Positions 24,211 to 33,224 of a stretch of DNA of 33,290 bases are shown in pieces. The stretch is taken from positions 24,916 through 58,205 of the forward strand of contig NZ_RPEM01000015.1 in NCBI RefSeq assembly GCF_004745575.1, written 5' to 3'. How positions within the stretch are numbered: position 1 is the first letter of the stretch; each line of letters opens with the position of its first letter. The position numbers were made by a program, and so were the translations under genes. Origin of the DNA: Pseudotabrizicola sediminis. Lineage in GTDB: Bacteria; Pseudomonadota; Alphaproteobacteria; Rhodobacterales; Rhodobacteraceae. The notes under the pieces are model-generated. The model did no database searches and was not told the origin of the DNA. It worked only from the letters and a program-made list of their open reading frames with translations.

Positions 24211-25572
24211 TTATTTCAGATAGCCCGCAGCCGTGAAGGCTTCAGTCATGCTGCTGACCCAGCGCTGCTGCGCCTGCTCACCGGTCAGATCGCCCGAGAA
24301 GACATCGGTAATGAATTCGGTTGTCCCGTTCCACATCACCGCGCCGTATTCAGGGATACCCTGACGGATAAAGACCTGTTGAAGAGTTTTCTCATAGGCG
24401 GGCAGGAAGTTCGCATAGTAGGGCTTGAGGTTGCGCAACTCATCGCTGGCGAAATGCCCGGTAGTCGAGAATTGCTCGGACTGCTTGCCCCACTCGATTT
24501 CCTGATCCTGAAGCATCCATTTCAGGAACTTGAAGGCCTCTTGCTGGTTCGGCGTGTCAAAGACGAACACACCGCCCCCACCAAGGAAGGGCACGCCCTG
24601 CTCATAGCCTTTCAGATTGCCTTCCCACTGGGGCAACGCGGCATAAAGCGTGTTGCCGGCCGCCTTGCCGCCCTCGGCCTCTACCGTGCCAAGACCCTGC
24701 GGCCACATAACTGCGGTCGCGAGATGCCCGTCGCGGAACATTTCCAACCCCTCGAGGAAGCCCCAGTTCTGGGCTTCACGCGGTGCAGTGTTCTGCGCCA
24801 TGTGGGTAAACCAGTTTGCGGTTTCCAGTAGAATAGGGTTGTCAATATCAGGCTTGAAATCCGCACCCCAGCCAGCCAGACCAGCCGAATACAGAACCAC
24901 GATATAGCTGCGGGTGATCCCCGCCCCTGCGCCAAGCGCATCCGCCCAACCATAGAGCGGACGTTCAAGCGTTTCGCCGGCCGCCATCGCACCAGCCGGC
25001 CGGGTGAAGAATTCGGCCACGTCACGCCACTCGGCATAGGTCGCCGGCACGGTCAGATCGCGCCCGTATTTCTCCTTAAAGGCTGCCTGCTCGTCGGGAT
25101 GCTCGAACAGATCTTGCCGGGCAATCATCATCGGCGCCGCAGGCGTCGTCGGTACGGCGATGATTTCACCGGGGCGTGCATCCGACTTCATATGGCTTTC
25201 GACGATCAGCGGCGGATATTTTGACACGTCAAAACCGGTCGACTCGATCAGCGGAGTCAGATCGACGACGTGGTCCTTGAAGGTGCCAAACCAGCCGGGG
25301 CTGTGATAACCCAGATCCCAGCGACCGGTCTTGCCAATCGCCTCGATCGACATCTGGTCGCGCAACTGGTTGGGGGGCAGGATTTCCCCGATCACCTTGA
25401 TGCCGGTTTCGGCCTCATATTTTGGTGCGAAATAGTTCACGACGGCGTCCGCCTCTGCGCCGGGGTGCAGCGCCCAGCGGATTGTGACGTCCTGCGCCGT
25501 TGCAGTTGTCGCCAAGCCAAAGCCAAGGGCTAGTCCCCCGGCGATGGCAGCACGTCTGGTTGGTCCGGTCAT
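24211..25572 (-). CDS. ABC importer substrate-binding protein (family 1), Tat-like signal
   Basis: Periplasmic receptor for the CUT1 importer, 453 residues. The start MTGPTRRAAIAGGLALGFG looks like a twin-arginine or Sec signal ending near AQ (about residue 27), then a two-lobed family 1 SBP fold (TIRWALHPGAEADAVVNYF; GYHSPGWFGTF; LPQWEGN; GGGGVFVFDTPNQQEAFKFLKWM). AGGAGG precedes the ATG. It lies 33 bp after the ATPase gene. Likely ligand is a sugar, polyol or glycoside; the sequence alone does not say which. Confidence 0.9.
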   Translation of the reverse strand: MTGPTRRAAIAGGLALGFGLATTATAQDVTIRWALHPGAEADAVVNYFAPKYEAETGIKVIGEILPPNQLRDQMSIEAIGKTGRWDLGYHSPGWFGTFKDHVVDLTPLIESTGFDVSKYPPLIVESHMKSDARPGEIIAVPTTPAAPMMIARQDLFEHPDEQAAFKEKYGRDLTVPATYAEWRDVAEFFTRPAGAMAAGETLERPLYGWADALGAGAGITRSYIVVLYSAGLAGWGADFKPDIDNPILLETANWFTHMAQNTAPREAQNWGFLEGLEMFRDGHLATAVMWPQGLGTVEAEGGKAAGNTLYAALPQWEGNLKGYEQGVPFLGGGGVFVFDTPNQQEAFKFLKWMLQDQEIEWGKQSEQFSTTGHFASDELRNLKPYYANFLPAYEKTLQQVFIRQGIPEYGAVMWNGTTEFITDVFSGDLTGEQAQQRWVSSMTEAFTAAGYLK

Positions 25573-25605
25573 GTTGTTCCTCCTCTGGTTTGTTTGTCCC
25601 GACGC

Positions 25606-26661
25606 CTAGTTCAGCCGGGTTTGGGTCGTAGGGTCGAAAAGGTGCATCCTCCCGGGCAAAGGGGTCATCGCAATCGCCTGACCATGCTTGAGGCTATGAC
25701 GCTCGCGGAAGACGGCTGTCATCTGCTGACCCGCCAGCCGGGCTCCCACATGCAGCTCTGCCCCGGTGGGTTCCACCAATGTCACCTCGGCGCGCAGGCC
25801 GTGATCTGACAAGACCAATTCTTCGGGGCGCAAACCGACGATGACTTGCAGGCCCTCGGCCAACGAAGTCCCTTCCGGCACTTGCAGACTCTGGCCGTCG
25901 GCGAGGCGCAAGGCACCGTCAGTCACGGTTGCGGCAAAGAAATTCATCGAAGGCGAGCCGATGAAACCCGCCACAAATAGATTTGACGGACGGTCATAGA
26001 GTTCCAACGGCGCACCGGCCTGTTTGACCACACCGTCATGCATGACCACTATCATGTCCGCCATCGTCATGGCCTCGATCTGGTCGTGGGTCACGTAAAC
26101 GGTGGTTACCTTCAGGCGTTGATGCAACTCCTTTATCTCAGCCCGCATCTGCACGCGCAATTTGGCATCAAGGTTCGACAACGGCTCGTCAAACAGGAAC
26201 ACCTGCGGATTGCGAACGATCGCGCGCCCCATCGCGACACGCTGACGCTGACCGCCGGACAATTGCCGCGGAAACCGGTCGAGCAGCGGGGTGAGATTCA
26301 GGATTTCTGCAGCCCGGCCGACGCGCAATGCAATGTCTGCCGTTTCTGCGCGCGCAAGCTTGAGCGCAAAGCCCATGTTTTGCGCCACCGTCATGTGGGG
26401 GTAGAGCCCGTAGTTTTGGAACACCATTGCGATGTCGCGGTCCTTCGGGGCCATGTCATTGACCTCGGTCCCGCCAATCAGAATTTGGCCACCTGTCACA
26501 TCCTCCAGCCCGGCAATGATGCGCAGCAGAGTGGATTTACCGCAGCCCGACGGGCCGACCAACACAACAAAGGCGCCATCCGCGATTTCGACATTGATGC
26601 CGTGGATTACTTGGGTTTCCCCAAAGGTTTTCTCGACATTGCGGATGCTGACACCAGCCAT
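25606..26661 (-). CDS. Sugar ABC importer ATPase (MalK/UgpC/SmoK-type)
   Basis: Shared ATPase type of CUT1 importers. From ATG 26661 (strong GGGAGGGGGG upstream) it has 352 residues; the longer frame to 26760 would cross the divergent promoter. It has Walker A GPSGCGKS near 37-44, the signature LSGGQRQR, Walker B FLFDEPLSNLD, an H-loop VTHDQIEAMTMAD, and a C-terminal OB-fold regulatory domain (about 240-352) with VGLRPEEL. It is the first gene of the importer operon. Confidence 0.93.
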   Translation of the reverse strand: MAGVSIRNVEKTFGETQVIHGINVEIADGAFVVLVGPSGCGKSTLLRIIAGLEDVTGGQILIGGTEVNDMAPKDRDIAMVFQNYGLYPHMTVAQNMGFALKLARAETADIALRVGRAAEILNLTPLLDRFPRQLSGGQRQRVAMGRAIVRNPQVFLFDEPLSNLDAKLRVQMRAEIKELHQRLKVTTVYVTHDQIEAMTMADMIVVMHDGVVKQAGAPLELYDRPSNLFVAGFIGSPSMNFFAATVTDGALRLADGQSLQVPEGTSLAEGLQVIVGLRPEELVLSDHGLRAEVTLVEPTGAELHVGARLAGQQMTAVFRERHSLKHGQAIAMTPLPGRMHLFDPTTQTRLN

Positions 26662-26719
26662 ACGCCACCCCCCTCCCAAGTTGTTGCGATCGGATAGTAC
26701 GTCCGTTTGCGCTAACAGG

Positions 26720-26744
26720 TCAACATAAATCAGACTTGTTGACA
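26720..26744. promoter_or_regulatory. Candidate ROK operator, GTCAACA-N11-TGTTGAC
   Basis: GTCAACA (26720-26726) and TGTTGAC (26738-26744) form a perfect 7-bp inverted repeat with half-site centres 18 bp apart. It lies in the 85-bp divergent gap between the importer ATPase and the ROK gene and ends 2 bp before the first ATG of ROK. ROK repressors bind such dyads and are released by their sugar. TTGACA at 26740-26745 is inside it and could be a -35 box if ROK starts further down. Confidence 0.6.
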
Positions 26745-26746
26745 TA

Positions 26747-28000
26747 ATGGCCAAAACCAAGCCCTATCGGGAGCATCGTCCCTTTTATGACATCCTTGCC
26801 ATGTTCAAACGCACCCGTCGCAACGATTTAGGCCCGACCTCTCGCCGGGGAGCGGGGCCGGAGTCTTTGCGCGCGCACAATGAGCGGTTGATTTTGGGCA
26901 TGTTGCACAGCGCCGGCGCTCTGAGCGCCGCTGACCTCGCCCGCCGGTCTGGCTTGTCGGCGCAGGCGGTCTCGGTAATTTTGCGAGCCCTGTCCGCCGA
27001 GAGGCTGATCTTGCGGGGCAATCCGACGCGGGGCAGGGTGGGGCAACCCTCAGTGCCGATTTCGATCAATCCAGATGGCAATTATGTGCTGGGTTCCAAG
27101 ATCGGGCGGCGGAGCGCTGATCTGGTCTTGCTGGGCCTTGATGGCAAGACCCGAGCGCACAAGCGACTGCCCTATGCCTGGCCGGATCCTGTAGTCGTCC
27201 TCCGCTGGCTTGAGGATACGACCGTTGCTTTTCGCGCCACGGTGCCGACCGTGGCAGGCTTGGGTATCGCGTTGCCGTCGCGGTTGTGGGACTGGGCTGA
27301 AGAAGTGCCCGAAGGCCAGATCGCCATGCAAGCTTGGCGTGATATCGACTTGGTCGCGACTTTTGGTGCAACCGGGCTACCCGTCATGGTAGTCAACGAT
27401 GGTGCTGCGGCCTGTGCGGCTGAAATGACCTTCGGCACGTTACCGCATGGAGACGAGGTTCTGTATGTTTTTGTCGGAACGTTCATCGGAGGCGGGCTCG
27501 CGTCCCGGGGCAGCCTTGTGCTGGGCGCATCGGGCAATGCGGGGTCGTTTGGATCCGTGCTCGTGCAAGGGTCGGATGGCGTGGTGCAACAGCTGATCGA
27601 TGTAGCGTCGCTGATCGGTTTGGAACGCGCATTACGCGCAAAAGGGCAGACGGCCGAGGTTCTGCGACTTGAGCCTACACAAGCAACGCTGTCCAACCCA
27701 TTAGTGGACAGATGGATCACGCAGGCGGCGCACGGTATTGCTCAGGCTATGATCTCTGCCGTTGCCACCACCGACAGCCGGCTTGTGATCGTAGATGGGG
27801 CAATGCCCGCAGAGATCCTTGACGTGCTGGTGGCACGGGTTGCGGCCTTCATGCCCCGCTATCCCCTTGCCGGAATCGACGTGCCGACCATCCAACGTGG
27901 AACGATCGGTCCTTTGGCGCGGGCAATTGGGGCTGCCTCTGTGGTGTTGAACGAACGCTTTCTGGCTTGGCCAGCCGATATAAAGGGGCAGGCTGCGTAA
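26747..28000 (+). CDS. ROK-family transcription regulator
   Basis: ROK repressors (NagC/Mlc/XylR type) join a winged HTH to a sugar-kinase-like domain that senses a sugar. In the 417-residue frame the HTH lies at about 43-90 (LHSAGALSAADLARRSGLS, then AVSVILRALSAERLI). The C-terminal domain has GLGIALP, VVNDGAAACAAEMTFG and FVGTFIGGGL. GASGNAGSFG stands where kinases carry the zinc-binding His/CxCGxxGC motif, so that zinc site is absent and kinase activity unlikely. No ribosome binding site is obvious at 26747; the next in-frame ATG is at 26801, still before the HTH. Divergent from the importer ATPase, it probably controls that operon. Confidence 0.88.
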   Translation: MAKTKPYREHRPFYDILAMFKRTRRNDLGPTSRRGAGPESLRAHNERLILGMLHSAGALSAADLARRSGLSAQAVSVILRALSAERLILRGNPTRGRVGQPSVPISINPDGNYVLGSKIGRRSADLVLLGLDGKTRAHKRLPYAWPDPVVVLRWLEDTTVAFRATVPTVAGLGIALPSRLWDWAEEVPEGQIAMQAWRDIDLVATFGATGLPVMVVNDGAAACAAEMTFGTLPHGDEVLYVFVGTFIGGGLASRGSLVLGASGNAGSFGSVLVQGSDGVVQQLIDVASLIGLERALRAKGQTAEVLRLEPTQATLSNPLVDRWITQAAHGIAQAMISAVATTDSRLVIVDGAMPAEILDVLVARVAAFMPRYPLAGIDVPTIQRGTIGPLARAIGAASVVLNERFLAWPADIKGQAA

Positions 28001-28496
28001 CGCGCATTTGCGATTCTGGCACTGAGACCGAATTAATGATATCGCCTCATGGACGCTGATTAGACGTTGCCTCGCGCTGATGATGTGACCGTTCTCCTTT
28101 GTGGATCAGCTTAGACCCAACTTGGCACATCGATACCATGGGGAAACTGTCACATCGTTAGAGCCTATGCCGCCACCCAGATCATCGCGGAGGTGTTCAG
28201 AAGCGAAGGATTTGACGGCATGATCTACAAGAGCGCGTTTGCCGAAAAGGGGTACAACATCGCGCTGTTCGACCTCGACGCTGCCCTGCAGACAGAGTCA
28301 TACCTATATCAGGTGCAAAAGGCCGCTTTCGAGTTCAGGGAGCTCAACCTCGAATAATCTGAAACTTGGCGGCAGGTTCTACTGAACTGGTGCCTCCGTG
28401 GCGTCCGAGGATACGCTTGCAATTTGACAACATGATTTTCAAACAGCCGGGAAAGTCACAAGGTCATTCGTTACCCAAACCCCCGACACGAAAGAC
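28001..28496. other. Intergenic region with decayed gene fragment
   Basis: About 0.5 kb between the convergent ROK and M23 genes. It holds a RES-domain remnant at 28139-28357. The rest shows no coding sequence or RNA gene I recognise, and no clear terminator for either neighbour. Confidence 0.5.
28139..28357 (+). pseudogene. C-terminal fragment of a RES-domain protein
   Basis: RES-domain proteins are NAD+-degrading toxins of the Xre/MbcA-RES toxin-antitoxin type. A reading frame of about 72 codons, closed upstream by an in-frame TAG at 28112, reads YAATQIIAEVFRSEGFDG, then YKSAF, GYNIALFDLDAA and LYQVQKAAFEFREL before its TAA. This is the conserved C-terminal part of the fold (TQYIAE, GYDGI-YKS, YNIVLFD, LY-V). 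The N-terminal two thirds and the usual antitoxin gene are missing, so it is a remnant, probably not functional. No start codon or ribosome binding site fits. Confidence 0.65.
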
Positions 28497-29798
28497 TCAG
28501 CCGCCCTGATCCTGGCTCCCCGGAAGGTTCGTTGCCAACACTCGGGTCAGTTTGCTCCGTGCTTCAACAAGCAGCATCTGCATGGACTGCATGTCCAGAT
28601 GTTCTGCCGAGTTTTGTCCGAGCCTGTCATCCGCAAGCGGCGGCACGGGTGTGCCATTTACAATGATCTCATAGTGCAGATGCGGGGCGGTCGATGTCCC
28701 TCTCGATCCAACACGGCCAATTTCTTCGCCTGCAGCAATTCTTTGGCCGACTGAGATTGCCTCGCTGGCGGCGCTCAGATGGGCGTAAATCGTGGGAACA
28801 TTCTCAGGATGGTCGATTTCGACCATAAGGCCATATCCGCTGCGGAGTCCAACAAACGCAAGGGTACCGGACTGCGTGGCGTGCACTGGTGACCCAAACT
28901 CGGCTGCGAAATCCACGCCGCTGTGCATCCTCACGCCACCGTGGACCGGATGCTCCCGCATCCCAAACGATGAGCTCAGACGTGCACCGGGGATCGGTTG
29001 ATCGAACACCCGAATGATCTGATTGTCCTTGTAGATTATGGCGTGACTGGACTGGTCACCCGGCCAGATCACTTCGAAGCGCACTGCGCCAAGATCTATT
29101 TCCGCATAGTCTATCGTGGGCACTCCGATCACCTCGTCGCCCAACCGGTTCTCGCGCCATACGATGCGCAAGCGCTCGCCGCCATTAACTGCCCGTCGGA
29201 GGTCGAGGGTTCCGTCCAGGATTAGTTCAAGGTCTGAGGCAAACCTCGTCGGGATGCTGGCGGTCTCCAAGGCCGCGTAGATCGACGAGGCAATCTCTGC
29301 CTCACCAGCGCGGGTCACAGTCTCCAGTTCGGGGAGTATCGTCCGGACAGATGGGGTGCCATCAAGTGTCGCGTAAACACGCAATCCTTTCTCGACCTCG
29401 AGCATCGCGCTCCAGACCTTTCCGTCCGCCATTATCTTCAAGGTAAGGCGGTACCCGGGCTGAAGACGCCGCAGATCGTATTCCGACCCGATCACGCGGG
29501 ACAACTCAGATCGGACGGAAGCGTCAACACCCGCCTCAGTGAGTAGAATATCGAGGCTTCCGCCTGGACGAATGGTGCCGGACCAGGAGATCAGCGCGTC
29601 CGGCGTTGTGCCATTCCATTGATTACTCCGGGGATTTGCATCCGGTCTGTCACTGGCTGTGACATCTGGAACATGCTTTTCTGGAACGCGTGCCGCAAGA
29701 CTGGAGATTTGTAGCTTCGACTGATCGTTCTCCCGAACTGCAAGAGTCACCAAGAGGCAAACAGCAGCGAACAGAGCTGTCCAGTACCTCAACTTCAT
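28497..29798 (-). CDS. M23-family cell-wall metallopeptidase
   Basis: M23 enzymes cut peptidoglycan peptide cross-links using a zinc ion. The 433-residue protein begins with a single hydrophobic segment, WTALFAAVCLLVTLAV (6-21), a signal anchor or signal peptide. The middle (about 70-260) resembles the LysM/OapA-like region of MepM-type proteins. The C-terminal LytM domain begins near 275 (SSSFGMREHPVHGG) and has the zinc motif HSGVDF and the catalytic HLHYEI, so it should be active. GGAG precedes the ATG at 29798. It lies 64 bp after the DksA-like gene on the same strand, so a shared transcript is possible. It acts in the periplasm. Confidence 0.9.
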   Translation of the reverse strand: MKLRYWTALFAAVCLLVTLAVRENDQSKLQISSLAARVPEKHVPDVTASDRPDANPRSNQWNGTTPDALISWSGTIRPGGSLDILLTEAGVDASVRSELSRVIGSEYDLRRLQPGYRLTLKIMADGKVWSAMLEVEKGLRVYATLDGTPSVRTILPELETVTRAGEAEIASSIYAALETASIPTRFASDLELILDGTLDLRRAVNGGERLRIVWRENRLGDEVIGVPTIDYAEIDLGAVRFEVIWPGDQSSHAIIYKDNQIIRVFDQPIPGARLSSSFGMREHPVHGGVRMHSGVDFAAEFGSPVHATQSGTLAFVGLRSGYGLMVEIDHPENVPTIYAHLSAASEAISVGQRIAAGEEIGRVGSRGTSTAPHLHYEIIVNGTPVPPLADDRLGQNSAEHLDMQSMQMLLVEARSKLTRVLATNLPGSQDQGG

Positions 29799-29862
29799 AC
29801 AGTTTTCTCCATGCTGTTGTCACGGCGGATCGCCGATGCAAACCCACATCGCGTTGGCCGTT

Positions 29863-30210
29863 TTACTTGGCGCATGCCCGGCAGCGCATGATCGTCGGAT
29901 CAAGCTCGAGGCGTTTTTCGCCGATGAACTCACCGCAGGCGTCGCACCAGCCGAAGTGCTCTCCCTCAAGGCGCTGGAGCGCGGCTTCAAGTGCGCGAAT
30001 GCGGCCATTCCGGCGTGCATCCAAGGCTGTGGCCATGGCCTGCTGCTGCATGGCGTCCATCCGGCTGAGCCGACCCACGCTTTGCTGGTCCAGTTCGACG
30101 GGCTTGCGATGCTCGATGGTGGCGCCGGAAGCCTCGTGCAGTTCGTCTAGTTCCTCCCGCAGGCGCGGAAGGAACCGTGATCTAAGCTGTTCTGGTGTCG
30201 GCTCGCTCAT
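29863..30210 (-). CDS. TraR/DksA-family zinc-finger protein
   Basis: Short DksA relatives enter the secondary channel of RNA polymerase and shift promoter choice under stress. The 115-residue protein has an N-terminal coiled coil (about 5-85) and a four-cysteine zinc finger (CDAC, then CRAC near the end). Full DksA has about 150 residues, so this is the shorter type common in Proteobacteria. The coiled-coil tip motif of DksA is not obvious. Its start lies 4 bp after the universal stress gene, indicating an operon. Confidence 0.88.
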   Translation of the reverse strand: MSEPTPEQLRSRFLPRLREELDELHEASGATIEHRKPVELDQQSVGRLSRMDAMQQQAMATALDARRNGRIRALEAALQRLEGEHFGWCDACGEFIGEKRLELDPTIMRCRACAK

Positions 30211-30214
30211 GCGC

Positions 30215-31093
30215 TCAGCGCATCAGCACGACGGGCACCTTGCATGACCTGATCATCGCTGTGGTGGTTGATCCGATGATCAGGCTGCGGATGCGGCTGT
30301 GGCCATAGGCGCCCATGACCAGCATGTCGAACTGCGCCTCTTCCACCAGCTTGCCAAGCGCGGTTTCGGGCTGGCCGGGCAGCACAGAGGTTTCCGCCTC
30401 AATCCCCGCCGACTTCAGCATCGCTTTTGCATTGTCGAGACCCTTGATCACTTCGGGCGAGCTACTGCCCACGGTCACGACATGCACGGCCAGCCCTTGG
30501 AACAGCGGGCTGCGGGCAATGTGGTCGATGGCTTTCATTGCTGATGCGCCACCGTCATACGCGACCAGCACCTTGGAAATCGGCTTGAACGCACGGGAGG
30601 CGACAAAGACCGGCTTGTGGCTTGCCCGCACGATGCGTTCGAGGTTCGACCCGAGGTGTCCTTTGGCAAAGTCCGCATCCTCGCCACGCTTGCCGATGAT
30701 GATGACGCGCGCATCCGCTTCCACTTCGGCCACGGCTTCCACCACATCGCCGTGGCGCAGGCGGGTGCTGATGTCAGTCACCCCACCCTTTACTAAAATG
30801 GCGCTGGCATCCTCCAGAATGGCCCGGCCCTTGTGACTCATCAGCTTGGACCGCTGTGCATCCAGTTCTGCCAATTCGTTCAGGAGCGCGGTGCGTGCTC
30901 CGAGCTTGATTGCACCGGAGCGGTCATGCGTATCAGAAGCCTCGCGGCGACCAAGGACATGGATCAGCTCCACAGGAGCCTCGGTGCGCTGCGAAATCCA
31001 GGCGGCATGGTCGCAGACGCTGGCAGAGTAGATGGAGCCGTCCACGAGGGCGACGATCTTTCCCGCGATGGTGGTCTGTGTCTGTTGGGTCAT
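30215..31093 (-). CDS. Tandem universal stress protein (two UspA domains)
   Basis: The 292 residues form two UspA-type nucleotide-binding domains (about 1-150 and 160-292). The second ends in the ATP motif G2xG9xGS (GAYGHSRIRSLIIGS), followed by CKVPVVL; the first carries a similar motif with one extra spacer residue (GKRGEDADFAKGHLGS). Such tandem proteins help cells survive energy or oxidative stress. It lies 14 bp after the SulP gene and 4 bp before the DksA-like gene, in one operon. Confidence 0.92.
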   Translation of the reverse strand: MTQQTQTTIAGKIVALVDGSIYSASVCDHAAWISQRTEAPVELIHVLGRREASDTHDRSGAIKLGARTALLNELAELDAQRSKLMSHKGRAILEDASAILVKGGVTDISTRLRHGDVVEAVAEVEADARVIIIGKRGEDADFAKGHLGSNLERIVRASHKPVFVASRAFKPISKVLVAYDGGASAMKAIDHIARSPLFQGLAVHVVTVGSSSPEVIKGLDNAKAMLKSAGIEAETSVLPGQPETALGKLVEEAQFDMLVMGAYGHSRIRSLIIGSTTTAMIRSCKVPVVLMR

Positions 31094-31107
31094 GGTCTTT
31101 CCCTCCC

Positions 31108-32598
31108 TTAATGCGACATCAGCTGATCCATCGCGCCCGGCTTGTCATGGATGGCAAGTTTGTCGACGATGGTTTCAGTGGCCGCGTTCATTCCAACGAT
31201 CTCGACCTCGGCCCCGTCGCGGCGGAACTTCAGCACTGCCATGTCCAGGGCCTGAACGGATGAAATGTCCCAGATGTGGGCAAGACTGACGTCGATGACG
31301 ACCTTGTCCAAGGCTTCCTTGAAGTCGAAGGCGTTCATGAAGTCCTCGACAGAGCCATAGAACAGCTGACCCTCTACGATGTAGGTCCGCACGCGGCCGT
31401 CCTTCGAGATGCTGGTTGTGACGTTGAATAGCTGTGCGATCTTGCCTGCGAAGAAGATGCCCGACAGCAGCACGCCAACCAGCACGCCGATGGCAAGGTT
31501 GTGGGTGTAGACCACGGTTACCACCGTCGCGACCATCACGATCGAAGACGACCGGGGGTGCAGGCGAAGGTTCTTGATCGATGACCAAGAGAAGGTGCCG
31601 ACTGAGACCATGATCATGATCGCCACCAGGGCGGCCATCGGGATCTGACTGACGAGGTCGCCAAGCACAACGACCATAAACAGCAGGTAGACGCCTGCCG
31701 CGAACGACGACAGGCGTCCACGGCCGCCGGATTTCACGTTGATGATCGACTGGCCGATCATTGCACAGCCTGCCATGCCGCCAATGAACCCGGTCGCGGT
31801 GTTCGCGATGCCTTGGCCGATACACTCCTGATTCCGGTTTGACTTGGTGTCGGTCAGATCATCGACGATGTTCTGTGTCATCAGGCTTTCTAGAAGACCC
31901 ACCACGGCAACCGCCACCGAATAGGGCAGGATGATCATCAGGGTTTCAAATGTCAGCGGAATCTGCGGGATCAGAAAAATCGGCAGCGTATCGGGCAGCG
32001 CCCCCATATCGCCCACCGTGCGGACGTCCCAGCCAAAGATCATGACCAACCCGGTCAACACCACGATTGTGACCAAAGGCGACGGGATTGCCTTGGTCAG
32101 CAGTGGGAACAGGTAGATGATCGCCAGCCCTGCTGCCACCAGCACATAGGTCAGCCAGGTGACCAGTCTCGGGTCGAGTTCGGTCAACTGCGCCATGAAG
32201 ATCAGGATGGCCAACGCATTCACAAAGCCGGTCATCACCGACTTCGAGACGTAGCGCATCACAAAGCCCAGCTTGAATATGCCCGCCGCAATCTGGATCA
32301 GCCCGGCAAGAACGGTCGCCGCGAGCAGGTATTGCAGCCCGTGGTCCTTGACGAGCGTGATCATCAGCACGGCGGTGGCCGCCGTTGCGGCCGAGATCAT
32401 GCCCGGACGTCCGCCCGTAAAAGCGATCAGCACAGCAATGGAAAAGCTGGCGTAAAGACCGACCTTCGGGTCGACCCCCGCAATAATCGAAAATGCGATG
32501 GCTTCGGGGATCAGGGCAAGCGCCACAACAATCCCTGCTATCAAATCGCCACGGATATTCCCGAACCATTGTTCGCGGTAAGCGTCGAGTGAAATCAT
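31108..32598 (-). CDS. SulP-family anion transporter with STAS domain
   Basis: SulP proteins move sulfate, bicarbonate or other anions across the inner membrane. The 496-residue protein has many hydrophobic helices from about 18 to 380, the SulP signatures [20 protein letters not shown] (16-35) and [20 protein letters not shown], and a C-terminal STAS domain (about 400-490) with the [19 protein letters not shown] segment. Operon partners are a universal stress protein and a DksA-like protein, so it may work in stress or pH/carbonate balance. Family sure, anion unknown. Confidence 0.92.
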   Translation of the reverse strand: MISLDAYREQWFGNIRGDLIAGIVVALALIPEAIAFSIIAGVDPKVGLYASFSIAVLIAFTGGRPGMISAATAATAVLMITLVKDHGLQYLLAATVLAGLIQIAAGIFKLGFVMRYVSKSVMTGFVNALAILIFMAQLTELDPRLVTWLTYVLVAAGLAIIYLFPLLTKAIPSPLVTIVVLTGLVMIFGWDVRTVGDMGALPDTLPIFLIPQIPLTFETLMIILPYSVAVAVVGLLESLMTQNIVDDLTDTKSNRNQECIGQGIANTATGFIGGMAGCAMIGQSIINVKSGGRGRLSSFAAGVYLLFMVVVLGDLVSQIPMAALVAIMIMVSVGTFSWSSIKNLRLHPRSSSIVMVATVVTVVYTHNLAIGVLVGVLLSGIFFAGKIAQLFNVTTSISKDGRVRTYIVEGQLFYGSVEDFMNAFDFKEALDKVVIDVSLAHIWDISSVQALDMAVLKFRRDGAEVEIVGMNAATETIVDKLAIHDKPGAMDQLMSH

Positions 32599-32822
32599 GT
32601 AAATGTGTTCCTGAACGACGAAGGGCCGTACCGGCCACGCGTCGAGATTTGATCTGTTGTCGGTTCAGGTGGTCTGGCGGATCAGCGGCCAGAATAGCCA
32701 CCCGGGCTTGCACCGGGTCCATGCTTTTCTCGGTCCTGTTAGCCGCAAACATGCCTCTTTGGCAACCCGAAACCTGCGAGGGACTTCTGCACTGCGGCAT
32801 GAACCGCGCCAGACGCCCGTTT
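32599..32822. other. Leader region of the SulP operon
   Basis: 224 bp between the NYN fragment and SulP. It should carry the SulP promoter. A short hairpin ACCCGG-N7-CCGGGT (32700-32718) is present. No known riboswitch was recognised and no terminator is clear. Confidence 0.4.
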
Positions 32823-33224
32823 TTAGTCAGATCCAAGGAAGAATCGCTCGTCTTCATTCAGGTCGATAAACTCCTCGGCAAGGTCGACCAGTGGCGGCGG
32901 GGGCGCAATGCTGGCAGGCACTGCTAGGCTGGATATCAGCGTCACCGGCACGTCCATTTTCTCCAACCGGGTGAGCAGCGGGATAAGCTTGGCGTCTCCC
33001 GCCACGATCACGAGGGACGCCCCGTCATGCGCTGCCTCCATGGCGTCGACCGCAAGCTGGATCAGGTTGGAACCGTAGCGTTCACGCTGATACCACGGCC
33101 GTGCAAAATCCTGTGATCCTCGCGTTTCGATGCCGTGCCGCTCCAACCATTCAAAGAACCGTTGAAGTCGGTGATGTTCATCTAGGTCGCGGGCATCACG
33201 ATAGTAGATTGCCGTGGCAGGCAC
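32823..33224 (-). CDS. NYN-domain (LabA/PIN-like) protein, possibly truncated
   Basis: NYN domains are PIN-fold nucleases. The 133-residue frame, starting at a GTG (33224), has AIYYRDARD, the central YGSNLIQLAVDAMEAAHDG (a variant of the K-x-VD-x-x-x-x-D region) and LVIVAGDAKLIPLL, the classic SGDxDFxPLL strand. The first metal-binding strand (IDGxN) should lie 25-40 residues upstream, but that frame is closed by a TAG at 33285-33287 close to the window edge. The gene may be broken, or its true start may be downstream. Function not stated further. Confidence 0.6.
   Translation of the reverse strand: MPATAIYYRDARDLDEHHRLQRFFEWLERHGIETRGSQDFARPWYQRERYGSNLIQLAVDAMEAAHDGASLVIVAGDAKLIPLLTRLEKMDVPVTLISSLAVPASIAPPPPLVDLAEEFIDLNEDERFFLGSD

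Noticed and set aside
26258-26265. Another GACAATTG as operator
   Set aside because: It lies inside the ATPase gene at the codons of its signature motif, so it is best explained by coding sequence.
31946-32857. Long minus-strand open frame across the SulP start
   Set aside because: It overlaps the SulP gene in another frame and has the composition of a shadow frame.
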